A DNA stretch of 10,893 nucleotides. Source: Caryophanales bacterium UBA6769. Lineage in GTDB: Bacteria > Bacillota > Bacilli > Bacillales > UBA6769. Positions 1 to 7,188 of the stretch are shown here, piece after piece. The notes beneath the pieces were generated by a model. That model did no database searches and was not told where the DNA came from. It saw only the letters and a list, made by a program, of their open reading frames with translations. The position numbers and the translations under genes were made by a program. The stretch covers positions 1 through 10,893 of the forward strand of contig DKGN01000173.1 of assembly GCA_002453275.1 (NCBI GenBank). Direction: 5' to 3'. Every line of letters starts with the position of its first letter. The first letter of the stretch is position 1.

Positions 1-8
1 CGTTGCAT
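1..8 (-). CDS. rsmE: Start of 16S rRNA (uracil-1498-N3) methyltransferase gene, cut by the window edge
   Basis: Only ATG CAA and two further bases are in the window (Met-Gln and then CG, compatible with Arg). The ATG lies one base after the prmA stop codon. It is preceded by AGGGGG, nine bases upstream and inside the 3' end of prmA, which is a good ribosome binding site. In B. subtilis the gene after prmA is rsmE (yqeU), whose protein, as I remember it, begins Met-Gln-Arg. RsmE methylates U1498 of 16S rRNA. The call rests on the start signal, the two codons and conserved gene order, not on protein sequence. Translational coupling to prmA is likely given the spacing. Confidence 0.6.
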
Positions 9-9
9 A

Positions 10-957
10 TTATTTTTCCCCCTTACGTCTTGCGACAAGGGCAAGCCAATCATCTTGGATAAACCTTTCTTCAATGATGAGTCCAAATGATAGCAAGTGG
101 CTTTCAATTTTAGCGCGTTGCCTTTCGATAATCCCAGAAACAATTACATAGCCATCTTCTTTTAGCACTCGCGGTATATCTTTTGCTAAATCCATGATAA
201 TGCCGGCAAGTAAATTTGCAACAATAAGATCGACTTGTCGAGCGATACCATTTAGTAAATTATTTTGCTGTATGAAAACTTTTTTATCAACACCGTTAAG
301 GGCGATGTTTTCTTTTGCGCTTTTCACTGCGACAGGATCCAAGTCATAAGCATGGACTTCATTCGCACCTAGTAATGCAGAGACAATACTTAAGATTCCT
401 GTTCCCGTCCCAACGTCGATCACATTATTACCTTGTTGCATATATTTTTCAATCGCTTTAATGCAAAGTGCAGTCGTTTGATGCGTTCCGGTTCCAAAGG
501 CCATTCCTGGATCAAGGGTAATGACTTTTTCATTTTCATGTGTTCGGTCATAAGGCTCCCATGACGGTGTAATCGTTATATTATCCGTAATGGTTATCGG
601 CTTGTAATATTGCTTCCATGCATTTGCCCAATCTTCTTCGTAAACGACAGCAACGTGGATTGTTTTTTCACCGAAGTCAATCTCTGGATCGTGTAATTGC
701 TTCATAATGTGACGGATTTCCGCAAGCTTTTCGTCTAACTGTTCATCCTCTGCTAAATACCCTTTTACATATACTCCTGATAAGGGATAACCGTTCGGAT
801 TGAGTTCGTAAACTTCATCGAGTGATGTATTTCGTGCATGAACTAAATCATACGGATCCTCAATAATAACCCCACTTGAACCGGCTTCGTGTAATACATT
901 TGATATAATTTCGGTTGCTTCTTGTGTCGTATGAATACAAATCTCGGCCCAGTTCAA
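10..957 (-). CDS. prmA: Ribosomal protein L11 methyltransferase PrmA
   Basis: PrmA uses S-adenosylmethionine to methylate ribosomal protein L11 in the cytoplasm. The 315-residue product matches the family in length and layout. There is an N-terminal L11-recognition domain (about residues 1-100), a linker with the conserved EDWANAWKQYYKP at 108-120, and a Rossmann methyltransferase domain. That domain shows DPGMAFGTGTH at 149-159, the SAM-binding glycine loop DVGTGTGILS at 181-190, an acidic motif HAYDLDPVA just after it, and the catalytic-site NLLA at 248-251. The start is a TTG: the protein beginning MNWAEICIHTT lines up with the start of B. subtilis PrmA as I remember it, and AAGGG lies ten bases upstream. 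It is 24 bases downstream of dnaJ with no terminator between, so it belongs to the heat-shock transcript. Confidence 0.96.
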   Translation of the reverse strand: MNWAEICIHTTQEATEIISNVLHEAGSSGVIIEDPYDLVHARNTSLDEVYELNPNGYPLSGVYVKGYLAEDEQLDEKLAEIRHIMKQLHDPEIDFGEKTIHVAVVYEEDWANAWKQYYKPITITDNITITPSWEPYDRTHENEKVITLDPGMAFGTGTHQTTALCIKAIEKYMQQGNNVIDVGTGTGILSIVSALLGANEVHAYDLDPVAVKSAKENIALNGVDKKVFIQQNNLLNGIARQVDLIVANLLAGIIMDLAKDIPRVLKEDGYVIVSGIIERQRAKIESHLLSFGLIIEERFIQDDWLALVARRKGEK

Positions 958-981
958 TCGCCCTCAACCCTTCCAATCGTA

Positions 982-2091
982 TTATTCACCTTTAAAGGCT
1001 TTTTTCATTTTAGAGAAAAAGTTTTCATGTTGTTCATCAGGATTTTCGCCACTCACCTCTGCAAATTCACGCAACAATTCCTTTTGCTTTTCATTTAAAT
1101 TTCGCGGTGTTAAGATGCGAATATTAACATGTTGATCGCCACGACCATATCCTCTTACGTTTGTAATTCCTTTATCGCGCAAACGAAACTTTGTACCTGT
1201 TTGCGTACCAGCTGGAATTTTTAGTTTTACCTTTCCTTGCAATGTTGGAACTTCTATTTCATCTCCCAACGCTGCTTGTGCAAACGTTAGTGGTACATCA
1301 CAATAAATGTCATCACCATCACGTTCGAAAAATTCGTGTGGCTGAATATGAAATACAACGAAAAGATCCCCAGGTGGTCCACCATTTTCTCCAGGTTCTC
1401 CTTGTCCCGCAAGCCGAATTTGTTGACCTTCATCAATTCCCGCTGGAACTTTAATGTGTATTTTCTTTTGCCTTTTGACTTTTCCAGCACCATGGCACGT
1501 TCGACATTTTTCTTTTATGAGCTTCCCTGTTCCTTGACAATGATGACAAACTCTTCGATTTACAATTCGACCAAATGGAGTGTTCTGCTCAACACTAAGT
1601 TGACCTGTACCTCTACAATGGGAACACGATTCAGGTTTCGTACCCGGTTTTGCCCCATCGCCACCACAAGTTGTACAGTTTTCTTCCTTCGGAATAAAAA
1701 TATCTGTTTCTTTTCCGAACGCCGCTTCTTCAAAGCTTAACGTCATCGAATATTGTAAGTCTGCCCCTTGTCGCGGTGCATTTGGATTGCGTTTTCCTCC
1801 ACCACCGAAAAACATATCAAATATATCACCGAAACCACCAAAATCAGCGCCTTGACCGCCAAAGCCTTGATTCGGGTCCGTGTGACCAAATTGATCGTAA
1901 TGAGCTCTTTTATTTGAATCGCTTAAAGTTTCATATGCTTCTTTAACCTCTTTGAACTTTTCATCTGCATCAGGCTCTTTATTTACGTCTGGGTGGTACG
2001 TTCTAGCTAGCTTCCGATATGCTCGTCTAATCTCATCGTCAGAAGCATTTGTATCAACCCCTAGAACGTCATAGTAATCCCTTTTACTCAT
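982..2091 (-). CDS. dnaJ: Co-chaperone DnaJ (Hsp40)
   Basis: DnaJ delivers unfolded clients to DnaK and stimulates its ATPase in the cytoplasm. The 369-residue type I protein shows all family modules. The J domain spans about residues 1-70 with the DnaK-stimulating HPD at 33-35. A Gly/Phe-rich stretch follows at about 74-100. The zinc-finger domain has four CxxCxGxG repeats starting at Cys139, Cys156, Cys182 and Cys196, and is followed by the C-terminal substrate-binding domains. A longer in-frame reading begins at a TTG at 2106. I chose the ATG at 2091 because GGGAG sits eight bases upstream and the protein then starts MSKRDYYDVLGV, as the family does. The gap to dnaK is 152 bases and holds a strong palindrome, so dnaJ may be expressed below the level of dnaK. 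Confidence 0.97.
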   Translation of the reverse strand: MSKRDYYDVLGVDTNASDDEIRRAYRKLARTYHPDVNKEPDADEKFKEVKEAYETLSDSNKRAHYDQFGHTDPNQGFGGQGADFGGFGDIFDMFFGGGGKRNPNAPRQGADLQYSMTLSFEEAAFGKETDIFIPKEENCTTCGGDGAKPGTKPESCSHCRGTGQLSVEQNTPFGRIVNRRVCHHCQGTGKLIKEKCRTCHGAGKVKRQKKIHIKVPAGIDEGQQIRLAGQGEPGENGGPPGDLFVVFHIQPHEFFERDGDDIYCDVPLTFAQAALGDEIEVPTLQGKVKLKIPAGTQTGTKFRLRDKGITNVRGYGRGDQHVNIRILTPRNLNEKQKELLREFAEVSGENPDEQHENFFSKMKKAFKGE

Positions 2092-2099
2092 TGTATCCA

Positions 2100-2104
2100 C
2101 TCCC
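2100..2104 (-). promoter_or_regulatory. Ribosome binding site deciding the dnaJ start
   Basis: GGGAG lies eight bases before the ATG at 2091. It falls inside the longer TTG-initiated reading frame, which argues against the TTG start at 2106. Confidence 0.8.
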
Positions 2105-2150
2105 AATAAGTCAAGCTATTTCCTCGTGTATCGTTGAAAATTTCTTATCC

Positions 2151-2159
2151 ATCATACCA
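2151..2159 (-). promoter_or_regulatory. Possible weak internal promoter (-10 only) before dnaJ
   Basis: TGGTATGAT is an extended -10 motif with five of six matches to TATAAT, about 60 bases before the dnaJ ATG and just downstream of the dnaK-dnaJ palindrome. No convincing -35 box is present: the 17-bp position is a run of T. It could supply some dnaJ-prmA transcript if the palindrome terminates, but this is a motif match only. Confidence 0.25.
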
Positions 2160-2189
2160 TCTATCGTTCTCTGAAAAAATGGTTACTGC

Positions 2190-2227
2190 AAAAAAGTCAA
2201 AGTCAAGCTAGCTTGACTTTGACTTTT
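2190..2227 (-). terminator. Perfect 36-nt palindrome with U-run after dnaK: probable partial terminator
   Basis: Positions 2192-2209 and 2210-2227 are exact reverse complements, 18 bases per arm with no spacer, centred on GCTAGC. In the minus-strand transcript this folds into a stem of about 16 bp with a CUAG loop, and its 3' side runs into six U residues followed by GC. It starts 16 bases after the dnaK stop codon. This is the layout of an intrinsic terminator, though the stem is AU-rich. Because dnaJ and prmA have no clear promoter of their own, I infer partial termination or a 3'-end stabilising hairpin that raises hrcA-grpE-dnaK message over dnaJ. Confidence 0.7.
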
Positions 2228-2243
2228 GACGTGACTTTCAAAT

Positions 2244-4079
2244 TTATTTTTTGTCATCCTCGTCATCTACTTCTTCATATTCCGCGTCAACGACATTATC
2301 GTCGTCTTCATTGGAAGATTCAGATGCACCTTCTTGTTGTTGTGCGTCTTGAGCCGCTTGTTCATAAAGTTTTACAGAAAGCTGTTGGACAATTTCAGAG
2401 AGTTCATCCTTCGCCGTTCTAATGTCGTCACTGCTTTCGCCTGTGAGTGCTTCTTGAAGCTTTTCTTTTGCTTCATTTGCCTTCTGAACTTCAGCTTCGT
2501 CTACTTTTCCTTCTAAATCTTTAATTGTTTTGTCAACAGTAAAGATCAGTTGGTCTGCTTCATTACGTAGCTCTACTTCTTCACGACGCTTTTGATCTTC
2601 CTCTGCATTTTCTTCTGCTTCTCTGACCATTTTTTCAACTTCTTCATCAGATAAGCCAGAAGATGATTTAATTGTAATCGATTGTTCTTTATTCGTACCT
2701 AAATCTTTTGCCCGAACGTTTACAATCCCGTTTGCATCAATATCAAACGAAACTTCAATTTGTGGTACGCCTCTCGGTGCAGGAGGGATATCAGTCAATT
2801 GGAAACGACCAAGCGTTTTATTGTCAGAAGCCATTTCTCGCTCACCTTGAAGTACGTGAATATCAACAGATGTTTGATTATCAGCAGCTGTTGAGAATAT
2901 TTGCGAATGACTTGTTGGGATTGTTGTGTTTCGCTCAATTAGCTTCGTAAAGACAGAGCCCATCGTTTCGATTCCGAGTGATAATGGAGTGACATCAAGT
3001 AGAACTACGTCCTTAACATCCCCTGCTAATACACCCGCTTGAACGGCCGCCCCTAACGCAACAACCTCGTCCGGGTTTACTCCTCTTGATGGCTCTTGTC
3101 CAATTTCTTTTTTAATTGCTTCTTGTACAGCTGGAATTCTAGTTGAACCCCCAACAAGAATCACTTTATCAATTTCATTTGCACTTAGGCCTGCATCTTG
3201 TAACGCACGGCGTGTCGGATCCATCGTTTTTTCGACAAGATGATTTGATAGTTCTTCGAATTTAGCACGTGTTAACGTTAGCTCTAAGTGTTTCGGACCT
3301 GAAGCATCTGCTGTAATAAATGGAAGTGATATTTGTGATTGCATCACACCAGATAAGTCTTTTTTCGCTTTCTCTGCAGCATCCTTTAAGCGTTGAATAG
3401 CCATTTTGTCTTGTGAAAGATCGATCCCATTTTCTTTTTTAAATTCATCAACAAGATGATCGATAATCACTTGGTCAAAATCATCTCCACCTAAGCGATT
3501 ATCTCCTGCTGTTGATCTAACTTCAAAAATTCCATCACCAAGCTCTAGGATAGAGACGTCAAATGTTCCACCGCCTAAGTCAAAGACGAGAATCGTCTGT
3601 TCGTCTTCTTTATCAAGACCGTATGCAAGCGCAGCCGCAGTTGGCTCATTAACGATCCGCTCTACTTCTAAGCCAGCGATCGTACCCGCATCTTTTGTTG
3701 CTTGACGTTCTGCATCATTAAAATATGCAGGGACGGTAATGACTGCTTTTGTTACTTCCTCACCTAAGTAATCTTCAGCATGTGATTTCAAATTTTGTAA
3801 AATAATAGCTGAAATCTCTTGAGGCGTATATTCTTTTCCTTCAATTTCTACTTTAAAATCTGTACCGACATGGCGTTTAATTGACTGTACTGTATTCGGA
3901 TTCGTAATTGCTTGTCGCTTTGCTACTTCACCAACTAGTCGTTCTCCATCTTTAAATGCAACAACCGAAGCTGTCGTTCTGTTTCCTTCTGGGTTTGGAA
4001 TAACAACAGGTTCTCCACCTTCCATTACTGCAATACAAGAGTTTGTTGTTCCCAAATCAATTCCAATAATTTTACTCAT
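2244..4079 (-). CDS. dnaK: Molecular chaperone DnaK (Hsp70)
   Basis: DnaK is the ATP-driven Hsp70 chaperone that binds exposed hydrophobic peptides in the cytoplasm, working with DnaJ and GrpE. The product is 611 residues, which is the length I recall for B. subtilis DnaK and shorter than the E. coli protein, as is usual in Gram-positive bacteria. The nucleotide-binding domain (about 1-355) shows GIDLGTTNSCIAV from residue 6, FDLGGGTFDVSILEL at 166-180 and VILVGGSTRIPAVQE at 306-320. The interdomain linker DVVLLDVTP is at 357-365. The beta-sandwich substrate domain and the charged helical lid follow, ending in an acidic tail rich in Asp and Glu. The ATG has a near-ideal GGGAGGA eight bases upstream (4087-4093), in line with high expression. 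It is 77 bases downstream of grpE. Confidence 0.99.
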   Translation of the reverse strand: MSKIIGIDLGTTNSCIAVMEGGEPVVIPNPEGNRTTASVVAFKDGERLVGEVAKRQAITNPNTVQSIKRHVGTDFKVEIEGKEYTPQEISAIILQNLKSHAEDYLGEEVTKAVITVPAYFNDAERQATKDAGTIAGLEVERIVNEPTAAALAYGLDKEDEQTILVFDLGGGTFDVSILELGDGIFEVRSTAGDNRLGGDDFDQVIIDHLVDEFKKENGIDLSQDKMAIQRLKDAAEKAKKDLSGVMQSQISLPFITADASGPKHLELTLTRAKFEELSNHLVEKTMDPTRRALQDAGLSANEIDKVILVGGSTRIPAVQEAIKKEIGQEPSRGVNPDEVVALGAAVQAGVLAGDVKDVVLLDVTPLSLGIETMGSVFTKLIERNTTIPTSHSQIFSTAADNQTSVDIHVLQGEREMASDNKTLGRFQLTDIPPAPRGVPQIEVSFDIDANGIVNVRAKDLGTNKEQSITIKSSSGLSDEEVEKMVREAEENAEEDQKRREEVELRNEADQLIFTVDKTIKDLEGKVDEAEVQKANEAKEKLQEALTGESSDDIRTAKDELSEIVQQLSVKLYEQAAQDAQQQEGASESSNEDDDNVVDAEYEEVDDEDDKK

Positions 4080-4156
4080 GACGATTTCCTCCCATTACAA
4101 TCACTAAAAATATATTTTAACCTAGACTAAAATAGTAAAATTGACTGCTTTTAAAA

Positions 4157-4765
4157 CTATTCACTCACTTTAACCATAGCTGGTCGGATAACACGTTCTT
4201 TTAAATTATATCCTTTCTGTAATACGTCTATAACTATACCTGAATCATGCTCTTCTGACTTTTCCTGCATCACAGCTTGATGATAATGTGGGTCAAACGG
4301 CGTCCCCATAGCTTCAATTTCCTCAATGCCTTCTTGCTGTAGGGCGTCTACTAGTTGGCGATAAACCATTTCTACACCCTTTAAAATTGATTTAGATTCA
4401 TCAGTAGACGTGTCCACTTCTAATGCTCTTTCAAAGTTATCAAGCACTGGAAGTAATTGCTCAGCTAAGCTTTGTGAACGATATTTGGCTGCCGCTTCCT
4501 TCTCAGCTTTCGTTCGTTTGCGAAAGTTATCATAGTCTGCTTGAACACGTATAAATTGATCGTTTAGCTTCGCAAACTCTTCCTCTATTTTTTTTAGTTC
4601 TAATTCGTTCTTATCTAGTACATCGTGTTCTTCCACATTCTCGACAGTGTGTTCACTTGTCTCAGAATCTATATCACTCTCCATTTGATTTTCCACAGTA
4701 TCCTCTGCTTCAGTTGCATGCTGCTCTTCCTTTTGTGTCTCTTTTTTCATAGCCTCATCACTCAC
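4157..4765 (-). CDS. grpE: Nucleotide exchange factor GrpE
   Basis: GrpE is the dimeric factor that releases ADP from DnaK and resets the chaperone cycle. The 202-residue product has a Glu-rich, probably disordered N-terminus (about 1-50) and a long helical coiled-coil segment (about 52-95, with RVQADYDNFRKRT). A helical middle follows, then the C-terminal beta domain with the family motif around FDPHYHQAVMQ and the ending GYNLKERVIRPAMVKV. The longest reading frame begins at a GTG at 4774, but that codon overlaps the ribosome binding site. AAGGAG at 4774-4779 is eight bases from the GTG at 4765, giving MSDEAMKKE, which resembles B. subtilis GrpE. An ATG at 4750 has no ribosome binding site. 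So this is a GTG start. The gene follows hrcA by 98 bases, a gap that contains a hairpin. Confidence 0.96.
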   Translation of the reverse strand: MSDEAMKKETQKEEQHATEAEDTVENQMESDIDSETSEHTVENVEEHDVLDKNELELKKIEEEFAKLNDQFIRVQADYDNFRKRTKAEKEAAAKYRSQSLAEQLLPVLDNFERALEVDTSTDESKSILKGVEMVYRQLVDALQQEGIEEIEAMGTPFDPHYHQAVMQEKSEEHDSGIVIDVLQKGYNLKERVIRPAMVKVSE

Positions 4766-4773
4766 ACCCGCCA

Positions 4774-4779
4774 CTCCTT
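4774..4779 (-). promoter_or_regulatory. Ribosome binding site deciding the grpE start
   Basis: AAGGAG is placed eight bases before the GTG at 4765. It overlaps the upstream GTG at 4774, so that codon cannot be the start. Confidence 0.8.
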
Positions 4780-4813
4780 ACTCTTATAAATTACATATTA
4801 TAAACAAAGTAAA

Positions 4814-4843
4814 GGTGATGGAGAAACTACCTATCCATCAGCC
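4814..4843 (-). repeat. Hairpin in the hrcA-grpE intergenic region
   Basis: On the plus strand, GGTGATGGA (4814-4822) pairs with TCCATCA plus CC (4834-4843), leaving one bulged base. The stem is 9 bp with an 11-base loop. No U-run follows on the minus strand, so it is not a standard terminator. I recall that the B. subtilis operon transcript is processed between hrcA and grpE, leaving unequal stability of the two parts. This hairpin is in the right place to protect the 5' end of a processed grpE-dnaK message. That role is inference. Confidence 0.5.
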
Positions 4844-4863
4844 ATTACACACTATACCCGTAT

Positions 4864-5898
4864 CTAAAATAGACGATACTGCTTCGTTAAGACATTCGTT
4901 AAATCCTTGGAAATAAAATCAAGCAAACTAATCACACGTTTGTATTCCATTCTCGTCGGTCCAACGATCGCGATTGAACCCATATTCTCTCCACCTATCG
5001 AATAGGAGGCGGTGATTACGCTACAATTTTCCATTGCTTGCAAGTCATTTTCTTTACCAATTTTCACTTCAATGCCTTCAGATTCATGTCGAATTAGCTC
5101 ATAAATGAGTTCTTCTTCCTCAATGGCGTCAAATAAACTTCTCACTTTTTCAATGTCTCTAAACTCTGGCTGTGTTAAAATGTTCGTTTTTCCACCATAA
5201 AACACTTTGTCTCGTTTGTCATTTGTTGAAAACAAGGAGATCATCATCCGCATCGCTTGTTCATAATTATGAACGTAACTTTTCAGAACTGCATGAATTT
5301 CTTTGAACATTTTGTTGCGCAATTCCAACAATGAGACTCCTTGGAGACGCTCATTTAATATATTAATGATTTTTTCAAGATCTGCTGCATCGAGTCCCTG
5401 TGGAATTTCTACCGTTTTATTTTCTACCTGACCGGTATCAGTCACAATAATGGCGACTGCAGTCACGTCCGAAATTGGAATGATTTGCAGATGTTTAAGC
5501 TTAGTTTCTAATGATTCAGGACTTAACACAATTGATGTATAATTCGTAAGCTCAGAGAGAATAACAGCAGAGTGCTGAATAACATTCTCAATTTCAGTAA
5601 ATTTTTCAGCAAATAATGCTCTTAATGATTCAAGCTCATCATGTTTAAAGACAAAAGGTGACAATAAATGATCAACATAAAAGCGATAACCCTTCTCGGA
5701 CGGTATTCGACCAGATGAGCTATGTGTCTTCTCAAGAAAACCCATTTCCTCTAAATCAGCTAAGTCATTGCGAATCGTTGCCGGACTATACTGAATAGCA
5801 CCTCTTTTAGAGATTGAACGCGAACCAACAGGCTCCGCATGCGAAATATAATCATCAATTAAAACACGCAAAATTTTTAACTGTCGCTTCGTTAACAT
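4864..5898 (-). CDS. hrcA: Heat-inducible transcription repressor HrcA
   Basis: HrcA is the repressor of class I heat-shock genes. It binds the CIRCE inverted repeat as a dimer, and in B. subtilis its activity depends on the GroE chaperonin. The 344-residue product has an N-terminal winged-helix domain (about 1-75). Its recognition region reads YSPATIRNDLADLEEMGFL, followed by the wing segment THSSSGRIPSEKGYRFYVD. A GAF-like ligand or dimer domain makes up the rest. An ATG six bases upstream (5904) is in frame, but it is only four bases from the AGAGG at 5909-5913. The ATG at 5898 has a 10-base spacing and gives MLTKRQLKIL, matching the family start. A perfect CIRCE sits directly upstream, so the gene is autoregulated. 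It is the first gene of the heat-shock operon. Confidence 0.97.
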   Translation of the reverse strand: MLTKRQLKILRVLIDDYISHAEPVGSRSISKRGAIQYSPATIRNDLADLEEMGFLEKTHSSSGRIPSEKGYRFYVDHLLSPFVFKHDELESLRALFAEKFTEIENVIQHSAVILSELTNYTSIVLSPESLETKLKHLQIIPISDVTAVAIIVTDTGQVENKTVEIPQGLDAADLEKIINILNERLQGVSLLELRNKMFKEIHAVLKSYVHNYEQAMRMMISLFSTNDKRDKVFYGGKTNILTQPEFRDIEKVRSLFDAIEEEELIYELIRHESEGIEVKIGKENDLQAMENCSVITASYSIGGENMGSIAIVGPTRMEYKRVISLLDFISKDLTNVLTKQYRLF

Positions 5899-5914
5899 GA
5901 TCATTTCACCTCTG

Positions 5915-5941
5915 TTAGCACTCTTATAGAATGAGTGCTAA
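5915..5941 (-). promoter_or_regulatory. CIRCE operator, perfect match
   Basis: The sequence is TTAGCACTC, nine bases, GAGTGCTAA: both arms match the CIRCE consensus exactly. It lies just downstream of the -10 box, over the expected transcription start and 5' leader of hrcA, and ends one base before the hrcA ribosome binding site. This is the known binding site of HrcA. It could also form a hairpin at the 5' end of the mRNA. Confidence 0.98.
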
Positions 5942-5951
5942 TTCTTACTTT

Positions 5952-5981
5952 AAATTACCAAAACAAACTTCATCTTGTCAA
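5952..5981 (-). promoter_or_regulatory. Sigma-A promoter of the hrcA-grpE-dnaK-dnaJ operon
   Basis: A perfect -35 box, TTGACA, is at 5976-5981. After an 18-base spacer, the -10 region TAATTT (5952-5957) is weak but has an upstream TGG, so it is an extended -10 element. The predicted start falls just before or within CIRCE. The -35 box overlaps the last codon and stop codon of hemW. The exact -10 is less certain than the -35. Confidence 0.75.
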
Positions 5982-7123
5982 TCCTTACTATCAATTAAAA
6001 ATGCTTCGAATACTTCATTTCCTAAAAAAAGACCGGTGTTCGTCAAACGAATAGAGTTTTCATCGTTTTCAAGTAAAGATCTTTCACTCAAATCCGAGAG
6101 GACTGGACCGTACAGTTCATCAATCGTTCTCGCATACTTTTCATAAAATTTCTGTTTGGAAACTCCGTCAGATTTGCGGAGACCTAAGAAAATTTCTTCT
6201 TCAATCATCTCAACTTCGGATAGTTTATTTTCTTCTACAAAAGAATGACCTTGCCCTAAAATTAATGACATGTAATGTTGTAATGGACCTGCATTTTTCC
6301 GTCTCACGCCGTTTAAGTAACTATGTGCACCCGCGCCGATGCCATAGTACTCTTCGTTATTCCAATACGTTAGGTTATGGTCACTTTTTTTCCCTTTTTT
6401 AGCGAAATTGCTAATTTCATAGTGTTGAAATCCGTTCGCTTTCATTTCGCTTATGAGTAGATCAAACATTTCTGCTTCCGCTTCTTCAGTAGGTAACACG
6501 AGCTGACCACGTCTTTTTTGATTATAAAAGACAGTCTTCGGTTCGACTTGCAAACTATACGCCGACACATGATCGATCCCAAGATCTACAGCTTCCTTAA
6601 TCGATTCTGCAAACATAGAAACCGTCTGCTTTGGCAAGCCAAACATCAGATCAATCGATATATTCTCAAACCCAACACTCCTAGCCTCTTCAATTAGCTT
6701 ATAAATATGTTCTTCCTTATGATCCCGTCCAATAACCTCAAGCAACTCATTTTGAAAAGCTTGCACTCCGATACTCAGTCTGTTCACGCCATTTGCATTT
6801 AATAGCTTCAGCTTTTCTAAATCGAGATTCCCGGGGTTTGCTTCAAATGTAAATTCATATTCCCGTTCAAACGTAAACGAGGAATGGACGGCTTGGAGAA
6901 AACGTTCAAGCTGCTCTAGATTTAGAGCGGTCGGTGTCCCACCACCAACGAAGGCAGTTTTCAGTTTAGATTTCTGAAAGCGAGTGACCGTGTTCTCCAT
7001 TTCCACCGCCATCGCTTCCACATATTCATCAACTGGCTGGTTTTCTAGGAACACTTTGTTAAAGTCACAATAATGACAAATTTTCTCACAAAATGGAATG
7101 TGAAAATAAGCAGCACGCCCCAT
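5978..7123 (-). CDS. hemW: Radical SAM heme chaperone HemW
   Basis: The 381-residue protein is of the HemN/HemW radical SAM group, often labelled oxygen-independent coproporphyrinogen III oxidase. It has the iron-sulfur cluster motif CxxxCxxC at Cys12, Cys16 and Cys19, followed by Asp-Phe rather than the extra cysteine of true HemN. It also has the SAM-contact GGGTP at 60-64 and the heme-binding HNxxYW motif (HNLTYW, 249-254) typical of HemW. I therefore call it a heme-handling chaperone that inserts heme into target proteins, not a heme biosynthesis enzyme. The ATG has AGGGGG nine bases upstream. It follows lepA by 65 bases with a small hairpin between, and its stop codon lies inside the hrcA -35 box. 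B. subtilis carries the same lepA-hemN(W) arrangement. Confidence 0.93.
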   Translation of the reverse strand: MGRAAYFHIPFCEKICHYCDFNKVFLENQPVDEYVEAMAVEMENTVTRFQKSKLKTAFVGGGTPTALNLEQLERFLQAVHSSFTFEREYEFTFEANPGNLDLEKLKLLNANGVNRLSIGVQAFQNELLEVIGRDHKEEHIYKLIEEARSVGFENISIDLMFGLPKQTVSMFAESIKEAVDLGIDHVSAYSLQVEPKTVFYNQKRRGQLVLPTEEAEAEMFDLLISEMKANGFQHYEISNFAKKGKKSDHNLTYWNNEEYYGIGAGAHSYLNGVRRKNAGPLQHYMSLILGQGHSFVEENKLSEVEMIEEEIFLGLRKSDGVSKQKFYEKYARTIDELYGPVLSDLSERSLLENDENSIRLTNTGLFLGNEVFEAFLIDSKD

Positions 7124-7163
7124 GTTTCTTAACCCCCTATCCTCTCCTCATATTCCATGAAAC

Positions 7164-7183
7164 AAAAATGCGCCCGTAGGCGC
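7164..7183 (-). terminator. Short GC hairpin with U-run between lepA and hemW: weak or partial terminator
   Basis: In the minus-strand transcript, GCGCC and GGCGC form a 5-bp all-GC stem closed by a UACG tetraloop, of the very stable UNCG class. It is followed by A and five U. It begins five bases after the lepA stop codon. The stem is short and the U-run is short, so I expect partial termination at most. No clear promoter for hemW is visible after it, so hemW probably depends on read-through. Confidence 0.55.
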
Positions 7184-7188
7184 TAATT

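Noticed and set aside
1336..1740. 134-codon plus-strand open frame
   Set aside because: It is fully antisense to dnaJ, over the cysteine-rich zinc-finger region, has no ribosome binding site, and its protein is low in recognisable features. Other plus-strand frames (for example 1191-1454, 2213-2422, 2708-2950, 7986-8201, 9196-9384) are likewise antisense shadows.
2438..2450. Partial CIRCE-like half site (GAGTGCTT) within dnaK
   Set aside because: There is no matching inverted arm at nine bases and it is inside a coding region, so it is a chance match.
4113..4134. 7-bp AT-only inverted repeat between grpE and dnaK
   Set aside because: TATTTTA and TAAAATA around an 8-base spacer would be too unstable in RNA, and such pairs are expected by chance in AT-rich gaps.
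4793..4806. TATAAT-like sequence upstream of grpE as an internal promoter
   Set aside because: The -10 match is good but no -35 box lies at 16-18 bases, and there is no TGn extension in the correct position. AT-rich leader sequence explains it.
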